Source: Methylomicrobium lacus_A (GTDB lineage: Bacteria; Pseudomonadota; Gammaproteobacteria; Methylococcales; Methylomonadaceae). Taken from it: DNA of 64,000 bases. The stretch lies in the NCBI RefSeq assembly GCF_041897535.1, contig NZ_CP169217.1, positions 4,216,001 to 4,280,000 of the forward strand, written 5' to 3'. Shown here piece by piece: positions 17,745-27,302 of the stretch. The notes below the pieces were generated by a model, which searched no databases, was not told the DNA's origin, and was given only the letters and a program-made list of their open reading frames with translations. Position 1 is the first letter of the stretch; each line of letters starts with the position of its first letter. The translations under genes were made by a program, and so were the position numbers.

Positions 17745-20060
17745 ATGAACTCTCCCCTATATCCGGAAGAGTGGCCGGATCTCGACAAGGCACTCTACCT
17801 ACGTTCGATCAAACTCTTCAGCGCCGTCAAAAACTTGCTCAGCGTCAAACTAGAACTGTATGCCGACACGAAAGTGCTGCAAGGCGATATTTTTCTATTC
17901 AATCATTTCTCCCGCTTCGAAACCTTTATCCCGCAGTTTCTGATTTACGAAAAAACCGGAACTTTCAGTTGCGCGATCGCCTCGGGCGAGTTCTTCAAGG
18001 AAAAGAATGTCCTGTCGAACTATCTGCAACATGTCGGCGTTTATCCGCACGACCATCCGCGTTTATTCGCGATGCTGGCGGGACAGATATTGCGTGGACG
18101 CAAAGTCATTATTTTTCCGGAAGGCGGGATGATCAAAGACCACCGTGTCATCGATAAGACAGGCGAATATAACATCTATTCGCGCATGACCGGACACCGG
18201 CGCAAACTGCATACCGGAGCCGCGGTGTTGGGGCAGGGCGTGGAAGCCATCAAAGTGGCTATACGCCATGCTTTTGATGAAGGTCGGCTTGAGCGTTTGC
18301 TGCACTGGCAGGAGCAGCTGCAATTCGACAATCTGAATGAGCTGTTGGCTGCTGCACACAAGCCGACGGTGATTGTGCCCGCCAACATTACGTTCTACCC
18401 GATCCGCGCTTCGGAAAACCTGTTGTTCAAAAGCGTCGAACAGATCGCGGGCGGTTTGAGCCTACGCCAATCGGAAGAATTGCTGATCGAAAGCAACATC
18501 CTCCTCAAAGACACCGATATGGATATCCGGATGGGAAAACCAGTTAACCCCTGCTGTGTCTGGGACTGGCGCACCCATTTCATCATGAATAAAGTGGCGC
18601 CCGACATTGAAAAATTAGACCATGTGTTTAAATTGAGAACGGATGCCAAAAACTGGAAGGAGCGGCTGCTGGAGCATTATTTCATCAAAAACGCGCAATG
18701 CGCGCGCGATCAATACATGAAAGAAATTTATGCCAATCTCACGGTGAACATCAGCCATCTGGCCTCCACTTTGATTATGAGTTTGATTGGCGCCAAACGG
18801 CGGCAAATTGATAAATGTCGGTTTTACCTGGTGCTCTATGTGGCGATCAAGCATCTGCAAAAAAACACCGATATTCATTTGCACCGCAGTCTGTTGAATC
18901 CGGACGACTATGGCGGTTTGCCGCACGGCGTCAGCACCCGTTTCGAACAATTTATTTGTTTTGCGAAGCAAGCGGAACTGATCGCCGAACGGGATGGCTG
19001 CTATCACTTTTTACCCAAACTCTGCGAGGACTACGATTTCGACAGGATAAGGCTGGAAAATCCGATCGCTGTCTACAACAACGAAGCCGCGCCGCTACGC
19101 ACGGTGCGAGAAGCCTTGCTAGCGGCCGACGCAGAAAGTCGCGGTATTGATCCCTACCGTTTGGCCGCCTGGCATTTCGAAGACGAACAGTTGAGCCTGG
19201 CTTATGAACGGCAAACTTATGCAGATCATAGTAACGGAAACATGAAGCATCAGGAAACGGCTACTGCCGATCCGTCGCCATTTTTTATCCAGCCGAGTGA
19301 GCCCAACGGCTTCGGTATCTTATTGATCCACGGTCTCCTGGCCAGCCCCGCCGAATTGCGGGAATACGGCCGTTATCTGGCCGACCAGGGTTATATAGTA
19401 CTGGGCATCCGGCTTAAAGGCCACGGCACCTCGCCCTATGCCCTTCGCGATGCCAGCTTCGAGCAGTGGTTCGAAAGCGTGCAAAAAGGCTTTAATATCC
19501 TAAAGGTTTATTGTTCCAAATTGTTCGTGATCGGCTTTTCGACCGGCGGGGCACTGGCGCTGAAACTGGCTGCGGAAAAGCCTGCCGAAATGATCGGACT
19601 GGTCTGTATATCGGTGTCGATAAAATTCGTCAATCCTGCTTTCATGCTGGTGCCGCTACTGTATAACGCCAATGCATTGGTGCGTTGGGTTTCCTCGTTC
19701 GAAGGCGTCAAGCCTTTTATCGAGCATGCGCCCGAACATCCCGACATCAACTACTGGAATATGCCGGTCAGGGCTTTATACGAACTGCGCCGCCTGATTC
19801 ATCAATTGGAATCGTTGTTGCCCAGTATCGCAACGCCGACGCTGGTGATGTATGCGGATCAGGATCCGGTGGTGTCGCCGCAAAGCGCCGAAATCGTTTT
19901 TAATAAACTCGGCACTGCGCACAAGGAGTTGCGCCCGATAAAATCCGCTAAGCACGGCATCTTAATGGCGAATATCGGAAATAGCTGGGCCGTGATCGAT
20001 GGCTTTTTAAGACAATATCGTCACAATCATGCCGACGAAGCGATGATGCCGCGATTTTAG
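17745..20060 (+). CDS. PlsC-like acyltransferase fused to an alpha/beta hydrolase
   Basis: 771 residues from the ATG at 17745 (ribosome site AAGAGGTAGAG). Residues 45-270 look like a glycerolipid acyltransferase: NHFSRFETF near residue 53 in place of NHxxxxD, then KVIIFPEGGMIKD near 125. The expected catalytic Asp of the HX4D motif is Glu here (H54, E59). Residues 300-480 are helical and unassigned. From about residue 525 there is a serine hydrolase of the carboxylesterase/monoglyceride lipase kind: LLIHGLLASPAEL, nucleophile S599 in GFSTGG, an Asp in MYADQDPVVSP and a His in SAKHGILM. The combination suggests remodelling of a lipid or acyl ester in the membrane. The partners are known but the fused pathway is not. 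Confidence 0.8.
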   Translation: MNSPLYPEEWPDLDKALYLRSIKLFSAVKNLLSVKLELYADTKVLQGDIFLFNHFSRFETFIPQFLIYEKTGTFSCAIASGEFFKEKNVLSNYLQHVGVYPHDHPRLFAMLAGQILRGRKVIIFPEGGMIKDHRVIDKTGEYNIYSRMTGHRRKLHTGAAVLGQGVEAIKVAIRHAFDEGRLERLLHWQEQLQFDNLNELLAAAHKPTVIVPANITFYPIRASENLLFKSVEQIAGGLSLRQSEELLIESNILLKDTDMDIRMGKPVNPCCVWDWRTHFIMNKVAPDIEKLDHVFKLRTDAKNWKERLLEHYFIKNAQCARDQYMKEIYANLTVNISHLASTLIMSLIGAKRRQIDKCRFYLVLYVAIKHLQKNTDIHLHRSLLNPDDYGGLPHGVSTRFEQFICFAKQAELIAERDGCYHFLPKLCEDYDFDRIRLENPIAVYNNEAAPLRTVREALLAADAESRGIDPYRLAAWHFEDEQLSLAYERQTYADHSNGNMKHQETATADPSPFFIQPSEPNGFGILLIHGLLASPAELREYGRYLADQGYIVLGIRLKGHGTSPYALRDASFEQWFESVQKGFNILKVYCSKLFVIGFSTGGALALKLAAEKPAEMIGLVCISVSIKFVNPAFMLVPLLYNANALVRWVSSFEGVKPFIEHAPEHPDINYWNMPVRALYELRRLIHQLESLLPSIATPTLVMYADQDPVVSPQSAEIVFNKLGTAHKELRPIKSAKHGILMANIGNSWAVIDGFLRQYRHNHADEAMMPRF

Positions 20061-20178
20061 CAACCGAATGTCATGGGCGGTTGATCAATTCGTAGGACAA
20101 ACAGAGATGATGCCTGCACGGCAAAGCTCACACAGGCGCGCCTTCTCTCGGTGCGCGTTTAAACTTGCAGCAGAGGAT

Positions 20179-21186
20179 TCAATTGATAGTTATTTGTGAC
20201 GCCGTTGTTTCGTTCAAATAAGGCCTTTTAAAAATAGGCGCGGGTTCGCCGTTCAGCCTCGTCAATGCAGCCTCCAGTGCATGCCGGTCAAATGCAGGCA
20301 GCATCTGGCCATTGGCCTTTTCAATAAGCGTTAACGCCGCGGCGTAGCGCTGATCTTGCGTCATCGTTTCGCCTTCAAGGTCGGGATGCGCTTCGATGTA
20401 AAGCGTATCGTCAAGCCATCCGACCTTGATCGGTTGCTTGACGATATAGACCGGCGTTCCGACCGGCACCGATTGGTATAAGGCCTCGATATCTTCCGGA
20501 TACATGCGGACGCAGCCATGCGTAATCTGCATGCCGATGCCGTAGATCTTGTCGATGTCGGTGCCGTGGATCAAATAGCCGCCGGGAATGTCGAGATGCA
20601 TCATGTAGGCGCCGAGCGGGTTGTGAGGTCCCGGCGGCACCACCGCCGGCAAAGGATCGCCGTTCGCCGCGTGTTCGCGGCGGATCGATTCCGGCGGATG
20701 CCAGGCGGGGTCCTTGACTTTTCTGACAATACGGGTCTTGCCGAGCGGCGTTTTCCAGTCCTGCCGGCCGATGCCATGCGCATAAGAAATGACCTGAGGC
20801 GCTTTGCCTTTTTCAGCCGGCGGATAGTAATACATGCGGTATTCGGCGATATTCAGGGTGATGCCGTCGCGGGGCGTATCCGGTAGTATCCGCCGGTTAG
20901 CCAAACGGATGACTTCGTCCTTTTTGATATGCCAGCGATCGGTATCGGGATTCAAGCGCACGATTTCCGTTTGTCCCAGATTAAAGCGTCTGGCCACGTC
21001 GAGCAAGGTTTCGTTGTGTTCGGCGCGGGTCAACGAAAAACTGTCATCGAATTCGGTAATGACGCTATCGTTGCCGTTTGCCGGCAAATCATAAGTGCTT
21101 GCCCAGGCTTCACAATTCAGAAAGGATAACAAAGTCAAAAAGGCCAATGCGGCGGAAATTTTCATGAAGATGATTTTGGGACTCAT
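20179..21186 (-). CDS. L,D-transpeptidase of the ErfK/YbiS family
   Basis: 335 residues with an N-terminal signal peptide (ALAFLTLLSFLNCEAWA). Residues 50-97 form a LysM-like peptidoglycan-binding segment (TLLDVARRFNLGQTEIVRLNPD). Residues 105-250 are the YkuD catalytic domain with the motif YLIHGTD then ITHGCVRMYPEDIEAL, where Cys is the nucleophile. It makes 3-3 crosslinks in peptidoglycan or attaches the outer-membrane lipoprotein in the periplasm. Single gene, convergent with the acyltransferase fusion. Confidence 0.92.
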   Translation of the reverse strand: MSPKIIFMKISAALAFLTLLSFLNCEAWASTYDLPANGNDSVITEFDDSFSLTRAEHNETLLDVARRFNLGQTEIVRLNPDTDRWHIKKDEVIRLANRRILPDTPRDGITLNIAEYRMYYYPPAEKGKAPQVISYAHGIGRQDWKTPLGKTRIVRKVKDPAWHPPESIRREHAANGDPLPAVVPPGPHNPLGAYMMHLDIPGGYLIHGTDIDKIYGIGMQITHGCVRMYPEDIEALYQSVPVGTPVYIVKQPIKVGWLDDTLYIEAHPDLEGETMTQDQRYAAALTLIEKANGQMLPAFDRHALEAALTRLNGEPAPIFKRPYLNETTASQITIN

Positions 21187-21324
21187 GAATGAAAGCCGTT
21201 TCCGAGGGTTATCGAAAACTTCGACGGCGATATAAATCAGTATATACTAATGTTTAGATGGATGGAACGAAAACGAAGACAAAAGTACTGGCTTGTTGCA
21301 AAAATAAAGCCTGCCTCGACAGTT

Positions 21325-22584
21325 TTAAAACATCCCCGCAAAGGGCTTGACCGAAACCCATTCCCCAGCCTTTACGCTGCCTCTGTCATGCTCCAGGATG
21401 ATGAAGGCATTTGCCCGACTCATCGAGCTTAACACCCCCGAACCCTGTTGGCCGGTGCTACGGACGCTCCATTCACCGTTTTGATCCTGCTCGATGATGC
21501 CGCGCTGCACTTCGGTGCGACCCGGTTTTTTGCGCAGGTCTTCCAGCGCGCGGGCCAGAAAGACCGGCGCAACTGGTTTGGTCTGCATGCCGAGCATTTT
21601 TTCGAGCGCCGGCAGGACCACGAAATAGAAGGTGACCAGCACCGCGACCGGATTGCCGGGCAGGCCGAAGAATACCGCATTGCCGATTTGGCCGAAGGCC
21701 AGGGGGCGACCGGGTTTGATCGCGACTTTCCAGAAGCCGATTTGCCCTGAGGCCTGCAAGGCGGTCTTGGTGTAATCGGCTTCGCCGGCCGAGACGCCGC
21801 CGCTCGAGATGATCGCGTCGGCGAATTGGCCGGCTTGTTCGAACGCCTGCCGCAGCGCCTCGGGCTTGTCTTCGACGATGCCGAGGTTGATCACTTCGAT
21901 GTCGGGCCGATCGAGCGCGGCCAGCAGGCTGTAGCGGTTGCTGTCATAGAGCCCCGCGGTGCCCGGATGAGTTCCTATGCTGTAAATCTCGTCGCCGGTC
22001 GAGGCGATCGCGATCCTAAGCTTGCGGCTTACGTTGACCTCCGGGATGCCGAGCGAGGCGAGCAGGCCGATGTCGGGCGGCGTCAGCCATTTGCCGGGGT
22101 GCAGGATCGTCTGGCCCTGCCGGATGTCTTCGCCGGCTTGGCGCACGTTCTGGCCGGATTTATGGCGGCTGTCGATCACGACCGCATCGCCGCGGGCTTC
22201 GACCAGTTCCTGCATGATCACCGTGTCGAGTCCTTCCGGCATCATCGCGCCGGTCATGATACGCAGGCATTGGCCTGGCTTGATTGCACCGTTGAAGACT
22301 TCGCCGGCATAGGCCTTGCCGGCAATTTTTAAAGTCCGCGTGCCTTCTGCGGGCAAATCGCTTGAATGCACGGCGTAACCGTCCACCGCCGAATTGGTCT
22401 GCGCCGGCACATTGAAACCGGCGGTGACGGCTTCGGCCAGCGTGCGTCCGCGCGCTTTTTCGATAGCGAGGCGCTCGTAGCCGCCTGCGGCCGGTACGGC
22501 GGCAAGGATGCGGGCCAGCGCTTCGTCGAGCGGAATCAGGCCGGGTTCGTCGATGTCGTGGCAGGTCGGTTGGGTCGTGATCAT
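21325..22584 (-). CDS. moeA: Molybdopterin molybdenumtransferase MoeA
   Basis: 419 residues from the ATG at 22584, whose ATGA overlaps the soxA stop by 4 bases. The earlier frame to 22743 would lie inside soxA and is rejected. MoeA features: PAQTNSAVDGYAV, GQCLRIMTGAMMPEGLDTVIMQE, ASTGDEI, SSGGVSAGEADYT and KPGRPLAFG..FFGLPGNPVAVLVTF. It inserts molybdate into adenylylated molybdopterin. The place at the end of the sox operon is notable because sulfite-oxidising SoxCD-type enzymes need molybdopterin, yet no soxCD gene is visible here. Confidence 0.94.
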   Translation of the reverse strand: MITTQPTCHDIDEPGLIPLDEALARILAAVPAAGGYERLAIEKARGRTLAEAVTAGFNVPAQTNSAVDGYAVHSSDLPAEGTRTLKIAGKAYAGEVFNGAIKPGQCLRIMTGAMMPEGLDTVIMQELVEARGDAVVIDSRHKSGQNVRQAGEDIRQGQTILHPGKWLTPPDIGLLASLGIPEVNVSRKLRIAIASTGDEIYSIGTHPGTAGLYDSNRYSLLAALDRPDIEVINLGIVEDKPEALRQAFEQAGQFADAIISSGGVSAGEADYTKTALQASGQIGFWKVAIKPGRPLAFGQIGNAVFFGLPGNPVAVLVTFYFVVLPALEKMLGMQTKPVAPVFLARALEDLRKKPGRTEVQRGIIEQDQNGEWSVRSTGQQGSGVLSSMSRANAFIILEHDRGSVKAGEWVSVKPFAGMF

Positions 22585-23423
22585 TTGCGTGTGCTGGGCC
22601 CTGCGATCGGGATGCCGTTGCTCATGTAGCTTAAAAAATATTCGAGATTGCGCAGGATGGCGCTGTCTGCGGGCGGCGCTTCGGCCTTGATTTGGGCCAG
22701 ACATTCGCGAAACCGCCGGTGCAGCGTGCCCATCTCGCCCCATTTCAAACGATAAGTCGGCCAGTTAGCGGTGTGGCCGAGCGAGGCGCTGAGGATTTCC
22801 GAACGGATGCGTTTGCCGGCATTTTGCACGTGGCAGGTCGCGCAGGCGAAATTCAGCTGGCCGTGACGCCGGTAATAAAAGTCCTTGCCCTGCCGATAGG
22901 CGGCCAGGGCGCGCGGGTCGTCTTCGGGGATGACGGTGGCTATCGCTTTGCCGCGCGAGGTGTAGGCCATGTAGGCTAAGAGTTGGGTGATCTCGCCCTT
23001 TTCGCCGTCCAGCGCCGGTTCATCGTTGCTTGCGCGGCAATCGTTCAAAGCCTTGGCGAGGGTGAGGACTTCGCCTTTGTCCTTATCCCAGGTGGGATAG
23101 CGATGCGCGATGCCGATGCCTTGGTCCGGAAAACAGTCGGCATAATGGCGGCCGGTTTTAGTAAAGGGCGTATTGAACAGTTTTTCGCCTTGTTCTATCG
23201 CCGCTTCGTAAGGCGGAAATTCTTCGATCGCGCGCCAGGATTCCTGCGCGACCGGGTCGATCGCATAGACGCCGCTGGCGTAGTCGCTCAATTGCAGCTG
23301 CGGGAAGAGTTGGCGGTAATGGTCCCTGAATTGTTGTTGGTCCTGCTGCGGGTTTGCCTGCACGGGGTGGGCAATGAACAACAAAGGTGCAAGATGCAAG
23401 ACGCAAACTTTATTTGAGGACAT
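22581..23423 (-). CDS. soxA: SoxA diheme/monoheme c-type cytochrome subunit of the SoxAX complex
   Basis: 280 residues with an N-terminal signal (VCVLHLAPLLFIAHPVQA). One haem-binding motif is clear, CATCHVQNAGKRIRS at about residue 195. The N-terminal position shows HYADCFPDQ with a single Cys, so this is a one-haem type SoxA. RFRECLAQIKAE holds the conserved Cys that becomes the persulfide ligand. It joins thiosulfate to the SoxY swinging arm together with SoxX. The start overlaps the end of soxZ by 14 bases. Confidence 0.93.
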   Translation of the reverse strand: MSSNKVCVLHLAPLLFIAHPVQANPQQDQQQFRDHYRQLFPQLQLSDYASGVYAIDPVAQESWRAIEEFPPYEAAIEQGEKLFNTPFTKTGRHYADCFPDQGIGIAHRYPTWDKDKGEVLTLAKALNDCRASNDEPALDGEKGEITQLLAYMAYTSRGKAIATVIPEDDPRALAAYRQGKDFYYRRHGQLNFACATCHVQNAGKRIRSEILSASLGHTANWPTYRLKWGEMGTLHRRFRECLAQIKAEAPPADSAILRNLEYFLSYMSNGIPIAGPSTRK

Positions 23424-23721
23424 GCTCTTCGCTGTCCCTGTTGCCGAGATTGTCGATCCATTCGATTTTGATCTTATCGCCCGGCTCGCCGCCTTTCAGC
23501 ATGAACGCAAAATAAGGGTCTTTCGAAATGCTGGCGCCCATCTGGCAATGCACGATCGCTTTGCCGTTACGGCTCAATGTCAGTTCCTGGATGTGATGCG
23601 CCGGAATCAACTGGTTCGTCTTCGGGTCCTTGTTGCGGCCGGTTTCCATCGGATGGCTGATCAGCGTTCTGATCTGGGTCTTGCCGCCTTCGCGCTTGCT
23701 GCGGATTTTGATGCTCGACAT
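23410..23721 (-). CDS. soxZ: Sulfur carrier complex subunit SoxZ
   Basis: 103 residues. SSIKIRSKREGGKTQIRTLISHPMETG is the standard SoxZ opening, and HIQELTLSRNGKAIV plus ISKDPYFAFMLKGGEPGDKIKIEW complete the immunoglobulin-like fold. It pairs with SoxY in the periplasm to hold the sulfur substrate arm. It carries no signal sequence, as usual, and is exported with SoxY. One base separates it from soxY. Confidence 0.94.
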   Translation of the reverse strand: MSSIKIRSKREGGKTQIRTLISHPMETGRNKDPKTNQLIPAHHIQELTLSRNGKAIVHCQMGASISKDPYFAFMLKGGEPGDKIKIEWIDNLGNRDSEEHVLK

Positions 23722-23722
23722 C

Positions 23723-24193
23723 CTAGCCTCCGCAGCCGCCGATCGTGACTTTGACCAACTGCCTGGCGCTGTACAAACCGCTGCCGGTTTCCGCGACCAC
23801 GATCACGTCGGAGGTTTCGGCCATTTTGATGCGCGCCGACACGAAAGGGTCGAGATCGGGCGAAAGCTCGAAACGCGCGGCCAGCGGCACTGGATTTTTC
23901 GCGACAAAGATCGAGATCGCGCGAACATCGCCGAGTCGGCTGCTGACCGTCAGCGGCACGACCGCGCCGTTCTCGGCGATCGTCGGTATCTTGAGCTCGA
24001 TGTCTTTGCTGTCGGCGATTTTTTGCCCTTTGAACAAACGCGATAGAGAGTCATCCAGCTTGCCCGGGGTGAAGTTTTCGGCCCGCCATTGGGCCATGGC
24101 CTTCAGCGGCGCCAGCCAGCCCAGGGTTGACGCCAACGAATAGGCGCTGACAGCCAGCGATTTCTTGATGAAGGCTCGGCGGGTTTCGGTCAT
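23723..24193 (-). CDS. soxY: Sulfur carrier protein SoxY
   Basis: 156 residues. A twin-arginine-like signal (ETRRAFIKKSLAVSAYSLA) directs export, consistent with folding with SoxZ before transport. The C-terminus ends KVTIGGCGG, the flexible arm whose Cys carries the sulfur intermediates. The ATG overlaps the soxX stop by 4 bases. Confidence 0.95.
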   Translation of the reverse strand: MTETRRAFIKKSLAVSAYSLASTLGWLAPLKAMAQWRAENFTPGKLDDSLSRLFKGQKIADSKDIELKIPTIAENGAVVPLTVSSRLGDVRAISIFVAKNPVPLAARFELSPDLDPFVSARIKMAETSDVIVVAETGSGLYSARQLVKVTIGGCGG

Positions 24194-24534
24194 GGCAGAC
24201 TCCAGAGATAATCGACAACCTGATCGATTTCGTCAGGGCTCAGGATATTGTTCTTGCCGAAAGGCGGCATGCTGGTTTCGGGATTGAAGCGCGTCGCATC
24301 GAAGATCTGCTCGCGAAGTCGTGGCTTGTCCTTGAAGCGGGTCTTGAGTGCGGCCAAAGGCGGGCCGATATTGCCGGGCGATTCGCCGTCGTCGATCGCA
24401 TGGCAAGCCAGGCAGTTGCCCTTGTTACGGTCGAAAGCCAGTTTTTTGCCGGCGCCGATCCGATCTTCGGAGATTTCCGGAGCCGCGGCGCAGGCTGCCA
24501 GTAGTCCAAACAAAACCAGCAAATAAAGCTTCAT
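24190..24534 (-). CDS. soxX: SoxX monohaem cytochrome c subunit
   Basis: 114 residues, short for SoxX. The signal sequence ends in LLAACAAAPE, which looks like a lipobox, so it may be a lipoprotein. The haem motif is NCLACHAIDDGESPGNIGPP, with axial Met in ETSMPPFGKNNILSPDEI. It forms the SoxAX thiosulfate-coupling enzyme with SoxA. The start overlaps the thiE stop by 4 bases. Confidence 0.92.
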   Translation of the reverse strand: MKLYLLVLFGLLAACAAAPEISEDRIGAGKKLAFDRNKGNCLACHAIDDGESPGNIGPPLAALKTRFKDKPRLREQIFDATRFNPETSMPPFGKNNILSPDEIDQVVDYLWSLP

Positions 24535-25151
24535 CGGCGGTCGAACAGGCGTTGATAGGCCCGGGCCGAGGCTTCCGGTTCGCGGTCGAAAATACCGCCG
24601 ATCACGGCCAGGAGATCGGCCCCGGCGGCGAGCAATTCGGCGCCGTTTTCCGGCAATATGCCGCCAATCGCGACGATCGGAATCGAAAGTGTCTGTTTGG
24701 CCTGCCGAAGCGTCTCGAGCCTCGCGGGGGCGGCAAGGGGTTTCGTGCCCGAAGGGAAAAAACGTCCGAAGGCCGCATAAGTGGCGCCGTGCGCCTGGGC
24801 TTCCAGGGCACGATCGAGCGAGTCGTAGCAGGAGATGCCGATGATCGCGGCCGCGCCGAGCTTCTTTCTGGCCTCGCGGATATGGCCGTCATCCTTGCCG
24901 AGATGCACGCCGTCGGCGCCGGCCTTTATGGCCAGGTCGAGATCGTCGTTGACCAGCAGCGGAACTTGATGGCGGTGGCAGACCTTAACCAGTTCGCGGG
25001 CCAGAGTGAGCGCATCGACGGGATTTTTGTCGCGGTATTGCACGACCGCGGCGCCGCCCCGGATCGCGGCTTCGACTTCGGCGATCACCATGTCCGGCGC
25101 TTTATGATCGGTTTGGGTGATCGCGTACAGTCCGCGCGCAGGGAATTTCAT
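24531..25151 (-). CDS. thiE: Thiamine phosphate synthase
   Basis: 206 residues, a TIM-barrel. Motifs: LYAITQTDH, VVQYRDKN, VPLLVNDDLDLAIKAGADGVHLGKDD, and IPIVAIGGILPENGAELLAAGADLLAVI. It couples hydroxymethylpyrimidine diphosphate with the thiazole phosphate to form thiamine phosphate. The ATG overlaps the thiD stop, so it is coupled to thiD, the preceding enzyme of the pathway. Confidence 0.95.
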   Translation of the reverse strand: MKFPARGLYAITQTDHKAPDMVIAEVEAAIRGGAAVVQYRDKNPVDALTLARELVKVCHRHQVPLLVNDDLDLAIKAGADGVHLGKDDGHIREARKKLGAAAIIGISCYDSLDRALEAQAHGATYAAFGRFFPSGTKPLAAPARLETLRQAKQTLSIPIVAIGGILPENGAELLAAGADLLAVIGGIFDREPEASARAYQRLFDRR

Positions 25152-25939
25152 ACCCCGGCCTCCATCCAGAACAGGCGGTCCGGATTGTGCTGGCCCTTGC
25201 CGGGCAGATAGCCGCCGTGCAGCGCGTTCCAGGTATATTCCTGCGCTTCGGCCACCGCCTGCACCGGCGTCAGGCCCTGCGCGATCAAGCCTGCGATGCT
25301 GGCCGCCAGGGTGCAGCCGGAGCCGTGATAGCTTGCGGGCAGCCGGTCCCAGTGGTAGGTTTCCAGGCAGCGCTGTTCATGATACAGCCGGTTGCTGACT
25401 GTCGGCGTGGTTTCGTGCGCGCCGGTGATCAGCACATAGCGGCAGCCCTTGTCGAGCAGGGCCAGGCCGCACCGGTCCAGATCGTCGAGCCCGGCCAGCT
25501 TGCGGGCTTCCTGGCTGTTCGGGGTCAGGACGGTCGTGCGGGGCAGCAAGAGATCGACGATCGCATCGAGCAATGGCCTGTCCGACATCGCCGCGCCGCC
25601 GCCGGCCGCGAGCACCGGGTCGAGCACGACCGGAACCTGCGGATGTTCCTGCAGTATCGTATGAATCGCTATGGCGGTTTCGTGATGGCCGATCAGGCCG
25701 ATCTTGAAGGCCTTGACGTCGAGGTCCGCGAGCACCGTGTTCGCCTGGCTGATGATGTCTTCGGGACGCTGCGGCAGCAGTTTTTTGACATTGCGGGTGT
25801 CCTGCTCGGTCAGCGCGGTGATCACGCTGGCGGCATGGCAGCGGTGGCTGACCAGGGTTTCGATGTCGGCCTGCACGCCGGCCCCGCCGCTCGGGTCATG
25901 GCCGGAAAAGCAGAGGACGACAGGGCGGGTGATCGGCAT
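25148..25939 (-). CDS. thiD: Hydroxymethylpyrimidine/phosphomethylpyrimidine kinase
   Basis: 263 residues with the ribokinase-like fold. FSGHDPSGGAGVQADIETL is the N-terminal substrate site. VLDPVLAAGGGAAM and LLPRTTVLTPNSQEARKL are central motifs. YHGSGCTLAASIAGLIAQG is the anion-hole/catalytic segment near the C-terminus. It phosphorylates HMP twice for thiamine synthesis. It is the first gene of the thiD-thiE-soxXYZA-moeA chain. I found no TPP riboswitch in the roughly 200 bases upstream. Confidence 0.95.
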   Translation of the reverse strand: MPITRPVVLCFSGHDPSGGAGVQADIETLVSHRCHAASVITALTEQDTRNVKKLLPQRPEDIISQANTVLADLDVKAFKIGLIGHHETAIAIHTILQEHPQVPVVLDPVLAAGGGAAMSDRPLLDAIVDLLLPRTTVLTPNSQEARKLAGLDDLDRCGLALLDKGCRYVLITGAHETTPTVSNRLYHEQRCLETYHWDRLPASYHGSGCTLAASIAGLIAQGLTPVQAVAEAQEYTWNALHGGYLPGKGQHNPDRLFWMEAGV

Positions 25940-26063
25940 GATGATGGATTGAAGGTAAAAACGGAATGGCCTATTTTAACCCGAAAAATCTTATCAAGTG
26001 AGGATTCGTGGCATAACGCTCGCGCGCAACAAATCGGTTAAGTTATACTTGCCCGACGATTAA

Positions 26064-26096
26064 TGCACGCGCACGGCATGCCCTGCGGCGCGTGCA
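26064..26096. promoter_or_regulatory. GC-rich hairpin upstream of hsdM
   Basis: Arms TGCACGCGC (26064-26072) and GCGCGTGCA (26088-26096) form a perfect 9-bp stem with a 15-base loop. It lies in the 200-bp divergent space between thiD and hsdM, 43 bases before the hsdM start. It could be an operator or attenuator; no T-run follows. Confidence 0.4.
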
Positions 26097-27302
26097 GGGT
26101 ATCTGACTCCTACTTGCGACTTAAAATAACCAACCCTCATGCTGGACGACATCAAAAGGACGTTGTGGGCCGCGGCCGACAAGCTGCGCGCCAATATGGA
26201 CGCCGCCGTATACAAACACCTTGTGCTGGGCCTGATCTTCGTCAAATACGTTTCCGACACCTTCGCCGCCCGCCGCGCCGAACTGGAGCGCAAATTCGCC
26301 GACCCGAACGACGATTACTATCTGGACGACGCCGAACTGATCCCGGACTAACTCGAAGACCGCGACTACTACAGGGAAGTCAACGTCTTCTGGGTGCCCG
26401 AGGATGCGCGCTGGGAAGCCTTGCGCGCTAGCGCCAAGCAGGCGGACATCGGCAGGCGCATCGACGACGCCCTGGCTTCGATCGAAAACGAAAACCCCAA
26501 GCTGAAAGGCATCCTCGACAAACGCTACGCCCGCGCGCAATTGCCTGACGGCAAGCTCGGCGAACTGGTCGACCTGATCTCGACGATCGGCTTCGGCGAG
26601 GACGCCGGCCAGGCGTGCGACGTGCTCGGCCAGGTGTACGAATATTTCCTCGGCCAGTTCGCCAGCGCGGAGGGCAAGAAGGGAGGGCAGTTCTATACGC
26701 CGGCCTCCATCGTCAAGACCCTGGTCGCGGTGCTCGCCCCGCACGACGGCAAGGTTTACGACCCCTGCTGCGGCTCCGGCGGCATGTTCGTGCAGTCGGA
26801 AAAATTCATCGAGGCGCACGGCGGCAGGCTCGGCGACGTGTCGATCTACGGCCAGGAATCCAACCCGACCACCTGGCGCCTGGCGGCGATGAACCTCGCG
26901 CTACGCGGCATCGACTTCAACCTGGGCCGCGAACCCGCCGACACCTTCACCCGCAACCAGCACCCGGACCTGCGCGCCGACTACATATTGGCGAATCCGC
27001 CGTTCAACATCAGCGACTGGTGGCACGGCAGCCTGGAGGGCGACCCGCGTTGGGTTTACGGCACGCCTACGCAAGGCAACGCCAACTACGCCTGGCTGCA
27101 GCACATGCTCTACCACCTGAAACCGAACGGCCGAGCCGGCATCGTGCTCGCGAACGGCTCGATGAGTTCCAGCCAGAACAGCGAAGGCGACATCCGCCGC
27201 GCGATGGTCGAGGCCGGCGTGGTCGAAGTGATGATTGCGTTGCCCGGCCAGTTGTTCTTCAACACCCAGATTCCGGCCTGTTTGTGGTTTCTCCGCAAGC
27301 CT

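Noticed and set aside
20060..20178. Terminator between the convergent acyltransferase and L,D-transpeptidase genes
   Set aside because: Only a 5-bp CGCGC/GCGCG stem with three T residues is visible, too weak to call.
22584..22743. N-terminal extension of MoeA
   Set aside because: The extension is Arg/Pro-rich, lies inside soxA, and the ATG at 22584 aligns with the family start and overlaps the soxA stop in the usual ATGA way.
25940..26138. TPP riboswitch before thiD
   Set aside because: The conserved CTGAGA and ACCTGA-type segments are not present on the minus strand upstream of the thiD start.
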